The notes beneath the pieces were generated by a model, which saw only the letters and a list, made by a program, of their open reading frames with translations, had not been told where the DNA came from and searched no databases. Position numbers and translations under genes: made by a program. From Branchiostoma belcheri (Eukaryota > Chordata > Leptocardii > Amphioxiformes > Branchiostomatidae): a DNA stretch of 64,000 nucleotides. Below, in pieces: positions 38,401 through 44,400 of this stretch (its first letter is position 1; the number at the start of each line of letters is the position of its first letter). The stretch lies in the NCBI RefSeq assembly GCF_001625305.1, contig NW_017802379.1, forward strand, positions 10,895,438-10,959,437, read 5' to 3'.

Positions 38401-41400
38401 CCTTCCACAATTCAGAAATAAGTAAATGCTTAAAAATTGCTCTGTTATTCGAAAAGTTATTCTGAATCCATAACTATCCCCATCTAATTGTAACAAATTA
38501 TTACAAGTTTGATCTTTACTACTTAGTAAGTACTGAGGCTGTTGACCATTCTTTGCTTCGGTGATGTGGAAAACAGCAAAATGTTTAGCAATATGGATTG
38601 TCCTTCTAGTCCATGACCTACACATATTATTGATCAATCATATCTAAAGCTGTAAACATCCATCAATAATAAAATTAATAATCTGTATTCCGCTACTTTC
38701 AAGATAATGGTATCATAATTTTAAGATCATGGTAAATGATAGATAGATGAATGTAGATAGCATGCTTTAATTTCTAGATTGTTATAGGTTTTCCAAATTA
38801 TGTCAAAGGACCCATGTTTGGACTCAATGTGATCTTAACAACATGTCTCTTTACTGCTTTCCACAGATAAGCGAGCATTCCACCATTTCCAGAACTATCT
38901 GTCACTGCAACCATCTGACAGCCTTCGGGAGTGACTTCGCCACACCACCGAACACCATCGTGTTCGAGGCGTTGAACTTCAGGGATCTTGCAGACAACGG
39001 TGCCGTCGTGACAACCATCCTTGTGACGTTCTGTCTCTACTCGCTCACATCAGTCGCGATCAAGATCGCTGAGCGTAGAGGAAAAGGGGTGGTAAGTGGG
39101 CCTCACCAGTCACCCATATCAGGCCAGCAGAAGTGGTCATGTGTAATGTCAAGTCTTTGCTCTGTGGACTTGTTATTTCTAATAGATTTTCTGGTACTTC
39201 TTTCTCAATCAGCACATGTTTAATATCAATCATTAGTTTGGTAGTGAAAGCCAGGCCTTTCCAACTAGCCACTTACTATCTCAAAGGCTCTAAACCCTGC
39301 CCTCCATGTAACATATAAATAAAGTCTAAAGGTAGCTTTTTTATTCTTCAATCTACTTGTATGTATGTGAACATTTATATTATGTTCTATCTCTTCGTGC
39401 ATTGCTACAGTTAAATGTAGCTATAAGGTTGGACAACCTTCAGGACAACTTCCGGTACCGCCTCCTCATCTGGACAGGTGGAGCTAAGCATGCTGGGACA
39501 GAGTCTACAGTTGCCTTCAAGCTGTTCGGAGATGCAGCAAACTCTGATGTGAGACTGGTCAACCTCACAGAGAAGGTTAGGCCATCAAATTAAGCATTGA
39601 TCACTCCTATTGCAATTTCACCACCCAACTTTCCTCTGCAGATGTTTTAACTCGCAGCATGTCCTAACAGGTGGAATTTCTGTTGCTGTTTAGGTTTTCA
39701 CCCGAACCAGCCAGGTGACCCTGACCTTCAGCACAGCAGAACAGCTGGGTAAGCTGGAGCTGCTGCAGCTCATGCACGACAACAGTGGGGAGGGGAGCCG
39801 CGCATCGTGGCACGTGGACCGAGCAGCCGTGCAGGATCTCACCACGGGCAAACTGTGAGTCCAGCCAAGCGCTGTCTACTTTCATCCAATCATAATCATT
39901 GGAGGGTTGTTCAATAAAGATTTCACCTGACCCACTTCCAGGTGTTGTGGAAGCTAATTTTTTTCCTCTGCCATTTGGGCCTCTGGAGGTTTTGTTCAAT
40001 GTGCTACTTTTAAAAGCACTCTTTGGTCACCTTTCTATTTACATTTAATATGATACTCTTCTTTTTACAGCAACTTGGGTCTTCAGTGCTGCTTTTTTTT
40101 GTATTGAAATTTGAATGAGATTTTTGAATGTTGAGTAAACATGTGTTGTCATGAGTCGAATTTTTAATGTCTTAAATTAGTACAGGGAAACTGTTAAACT
40201 GTTTATATTAATTGAACATCCTTCAATGCTTAATTTTCCTAAAATATTACCTGTGTTTCTGTTTTTAAATCCATCTTAAAATATTACATCTAACAGAGTT
40301 ATATTTCTGTCTCTTGGAACTGCAGGTTCTATTTCTTCTGCGACGAGTGGTTGGCAGCCGACCGCGGGGACGGGCAGGTCGTGAAGACCTTTCCTGTCGC
40401 CTCTGAGGAGGACCTGCGATCCTTCGGGTTCCTGTTCCCGGCAAGTCTGCGCCATAACCTGGCTAGAGGAACACCTTCTTCTGTCCGTCGCCTTCAGGCC
40501 TGAAGGTATCATCAATTTTGTTTGTTCAAGTTTAATGCAAAATTTTTATCTGGCTCACCTGAGGTAGTCTATAGATATGCATGTCTAAAATTTTCCTCAT
40601 ACTAGTCATTATCTTTTTATATTTGCATAATGTTTCATTACTTCTTGCTGGCTGCGTTTCATCTGGAGTGTTGCTTTCATTATTTATTATTAAGACCAAC
40701 TTGTCTTGATAAAAATGTCCCCATTATGTTTCCTCTACAGGTAGCACGTTCACCCGCATCGAGAGGCTTGGCTGCTGCCTGAGTTTCTTCGCTGCGTCCA
40801 TGGTGTCCAGCGCCATGTGGCTGAAGGATGAAGTAGAAACCGAGATCGTGCAGGGCTTCAGCCTGGGGCCATTCTCCTTCACCTTGAACGGAGTCTACAC
40901 GGGGTTCATGGCCAGCATCACCTGCCTTCCCGTGGTAACAGCCATAGTGCTGCTGTTCCAGTACAGCCGGCCGAGCAGCAAGGGCGACCGCCGGATCCGA
41001 GACGTGGAGACGGGCGGCCAACCCACCCAGAGGGGTCCGGCCAAGCGCCTGCCACACGGGTGCAGGTACGTGGCCTGGATGCTGGTGATGCTGTCTTTCC
41101 TGGGGTCAGCTGTCTTCACCACGCTGTTCAGCATGCAGTGGGGCAGGGACAAGACCAACAAGTGGCTGTCTGCGTTCCTCATCACCTTTCTGGCAGACGT
41201 CTTCCTTATGCAACCAGGGAAGGTAACAATGTTGTGATTATTATATTTGTTTCAGTTCTGATGTATAAATTACTTTTATTGTTAAACACCTTAACATACC
41301 ACCTGTCAGCACCATTAAAGCTAGGATATCAATTTCATGATTACATGTTTGTTGTAGTTGCCATGTTTAATGTATTTACCGAAAATAGCTACTTTACTTA

Positions 41401-44400
41401 CTGCTATTAATGCCAGTCCCAGCATGTAGGGCAGCAACAAAGATTCTCCGGTTCTCTCTCTGTCCTGGGCTGTTCTCTGGATGCTGTCACAGGTGTGGCT
41501 GACGCTCTTCAGTTCTTTCCCAACTGTTCTACACCAAGTGATCTTATAATATACATGTAGGCCATCCTTGCTTTCTCTTCCCTTCAGGTGTCCAATGCAG
41601 TGCTGTTCTAATGTTTTAACATTCACTCAGGTCTTTTACCAGCACATGGCCTATCCATTTCCATCTCTTTATAATGATAATGGTTTCCATACATTCTTTT
41701 TTTCCATTTGTTGTACAGTTCTTCATTTGAAATGATGCTTGGTCAAAAGTTGCCATGTACAATGTATTTACAAGAATAGCATATCATGGTAAACACATTG
41801 TAATGTGTTTACCATTATATACTTTAAAAAGCGCTACCTGCCGATAGCATTCAAGCACAATATAGTTGTATCAGGTATTTTGTTACCTAGACAAACATTT
41901 GTTTTTTTAGCTTAAATTCAAAACAATACATGCTGAATACAAGCCACATCATATAGGATGATATCACAATCTGAATTGCTCAGACACCCTAACGGCCAAG
42001 TCTTTTATCTTACAGATATTTCTTCTTGCCATCTTCACTTCATCCCTTCGCAAGACACGAGCCGTCAAGAAGATTTTTGAAGAGAAACGGGACCGCGTTT
42101 GGATGGAAGCCAATGCTGTGTCAGGCTTCAACTGTAAGTTTTTAACATCAAGTACTAAGTTAAACTTAATTCCACCAGGTCACAAAATATCCAAGACTTA
42201 GATTATATATCCACCACCCAGACAAAATGCATCTAAACACAGCATCACCCAGTATATTAATACACACCAGGACCTGTATACTAAGTACATGTATCTATAA
42301 AGCCATGCATACTTGGGTGGTGCGGCACTATACATGTAGCTACTAGATAGAGATCTCTAAAAACATTGTTTTCAAAGTGGGGGAGATATAAATTATGTAG
42401 CCTGCCCATGGCAGATCAATGTTAATAGGGGTTAATGTAAAAACACAATGATTATCATATACCATAATTTTCTGATGATGAAGTATTTAAAAACTATAAT
42501 ACAGGATGTTATTCATTTATTTCTGTTTTATTATGATTGTGAAAGAAAGCCATTTTCTGCATTATGAGTGTGCTCCCGTTTTGTCAATTGATCTGACATT
42601 TCTTTTTGCTTACATTTTTGGTGTTGTTTCCACTTTTCTAACAAATACAGACCATATTGACTTTATTTATATTTTTCTTGCTTACTACAGGCGATGCATT
42701 TCGCACAAGGAGAAAGATGGAGCGACTTTCGATGACATCCCTTATCAACATTAAACAAGCAAGGAAGAAGCAGCGCAGGGACAGGAGGAATGGCGAAATC
42801 CTTCGGGACATCATGGTGTCTTGCTTTTACGTGCTGCTTGTCCTCAGCATCACCAATGAACACCACAGCACCACCCAGGCCTTCTATCAGACACAGAGTG
42901 CAACCAACACCTTTGTGCAGTCCTTGGACGAGGTAAAATCATTACAGGGCCTTACATTGTACATTGGTGTCTGATCACTAAATCATTGCATTGGTCAGAT
43001 TATCCTTTGAAGCCAGTGGAAACCCTTTATTCATGTTGACACAGGTAACAACTAAATTACATTTCCCCCAAGATTATTATTTTCTAATTTATTAATAGTT
43101 GTTCTTGTAAATTGTTTTGAACAAAAAGAATGAAAATATAAAATCATGGAATTTGAATGACTTGGAAATATTCGTCTATAGTTATAGCTGAAAAAATTAA
43201 AGGAGCAATATTAATTGTGTTGATCTAATTTGCAAAACTATGTGACTGAATGAACTTCAGAGAAGAAATGGTATAAATGGATAATTTGAGACAATATATG
43301 TCACTTTTGCAAAAGCATGCCTCTTAACCATGACTGTTTACAAACACTATACATGTGTATGTATGTATATATAATGAAGTAAATTTTATCTGATTCAATG
43401 TTTCTATCTTATACCCGAAAATTGAAGAACAATCAATGAAAAGATAGAAGATTGTGAATAACCTTTTTCTCAACCACTGTATCTTCTATTATGCACAGAA
43501 TTAGAACATGAATTCAAATGTCCACAATTTAAGTTTGTAATGAGGAATTTACAATATTATTTCTTCGTTCAATAAAATCACTAGTTTTCTTTTTCTCCAC
43601 AGGTAAATGATGCTGATACCTTCTGGTCCTGGCTGAACGGGACCGCTCTGGAGAACTTCTACCCGGAGACTTCCTACAATGATGACAAGCTTCGCTGGCA
43701 GGAGAAGGGCTTTACAGCAGACATGCAGTCGGTCCTGGTCGCCCCGCCAAGCATGATCCAAGCCCGAGTAAAGCCAGGTGGGTGAAAACACTTTGCACAT
43801 GGAACATTTGCTGTGGGCTCACATGGCAAACATTACCAAATACCAAAGGAAACCTGAGTAGTGAAAAGTTACATTTACAGTTAAATTCAACGAATCATTA
43901 TGATCTTTTTATTCATCAAAAAATATTTCAAGGAAACCTACCTAAAATTAAGAGGATGCCAAAATAGCAAAACTGCAAACCTCTAATTTGTGACTTACTT
44001 TTTGTCCTTACCATCTCCTGCCATCCCAGGGCTGTGCACAGTGCCAGCAGCAATGCAGGAGTCGTTTGACGAATGTTCATCAGGGTACAATGAACACACC
44101 AAGGAGACCGGGGCGTTTCAAAAGGGTTGGGAAAGGGTAATGAATACGTCAGCGATGGAATCAGAATCCCCTGGATGGACCTACCTCCCCAGTGGATACC
44201 GCAGTTTCCCCATCTACGGTGTGACGACGCGATACTGGGGAGACGGCTTCGAGCTGAACCTGGGAAAATCTGCAGACGAGATGCGCAGCATCCTGGCAGA
44301 GCTGAAGGCCAACCGTTGGATCGACAAGCGGACGAGGGCCATCTTCTTGGAAGCGTTGCTCTACAACGGGAACCTGGATCTGTTTACATCGGTGACGATG

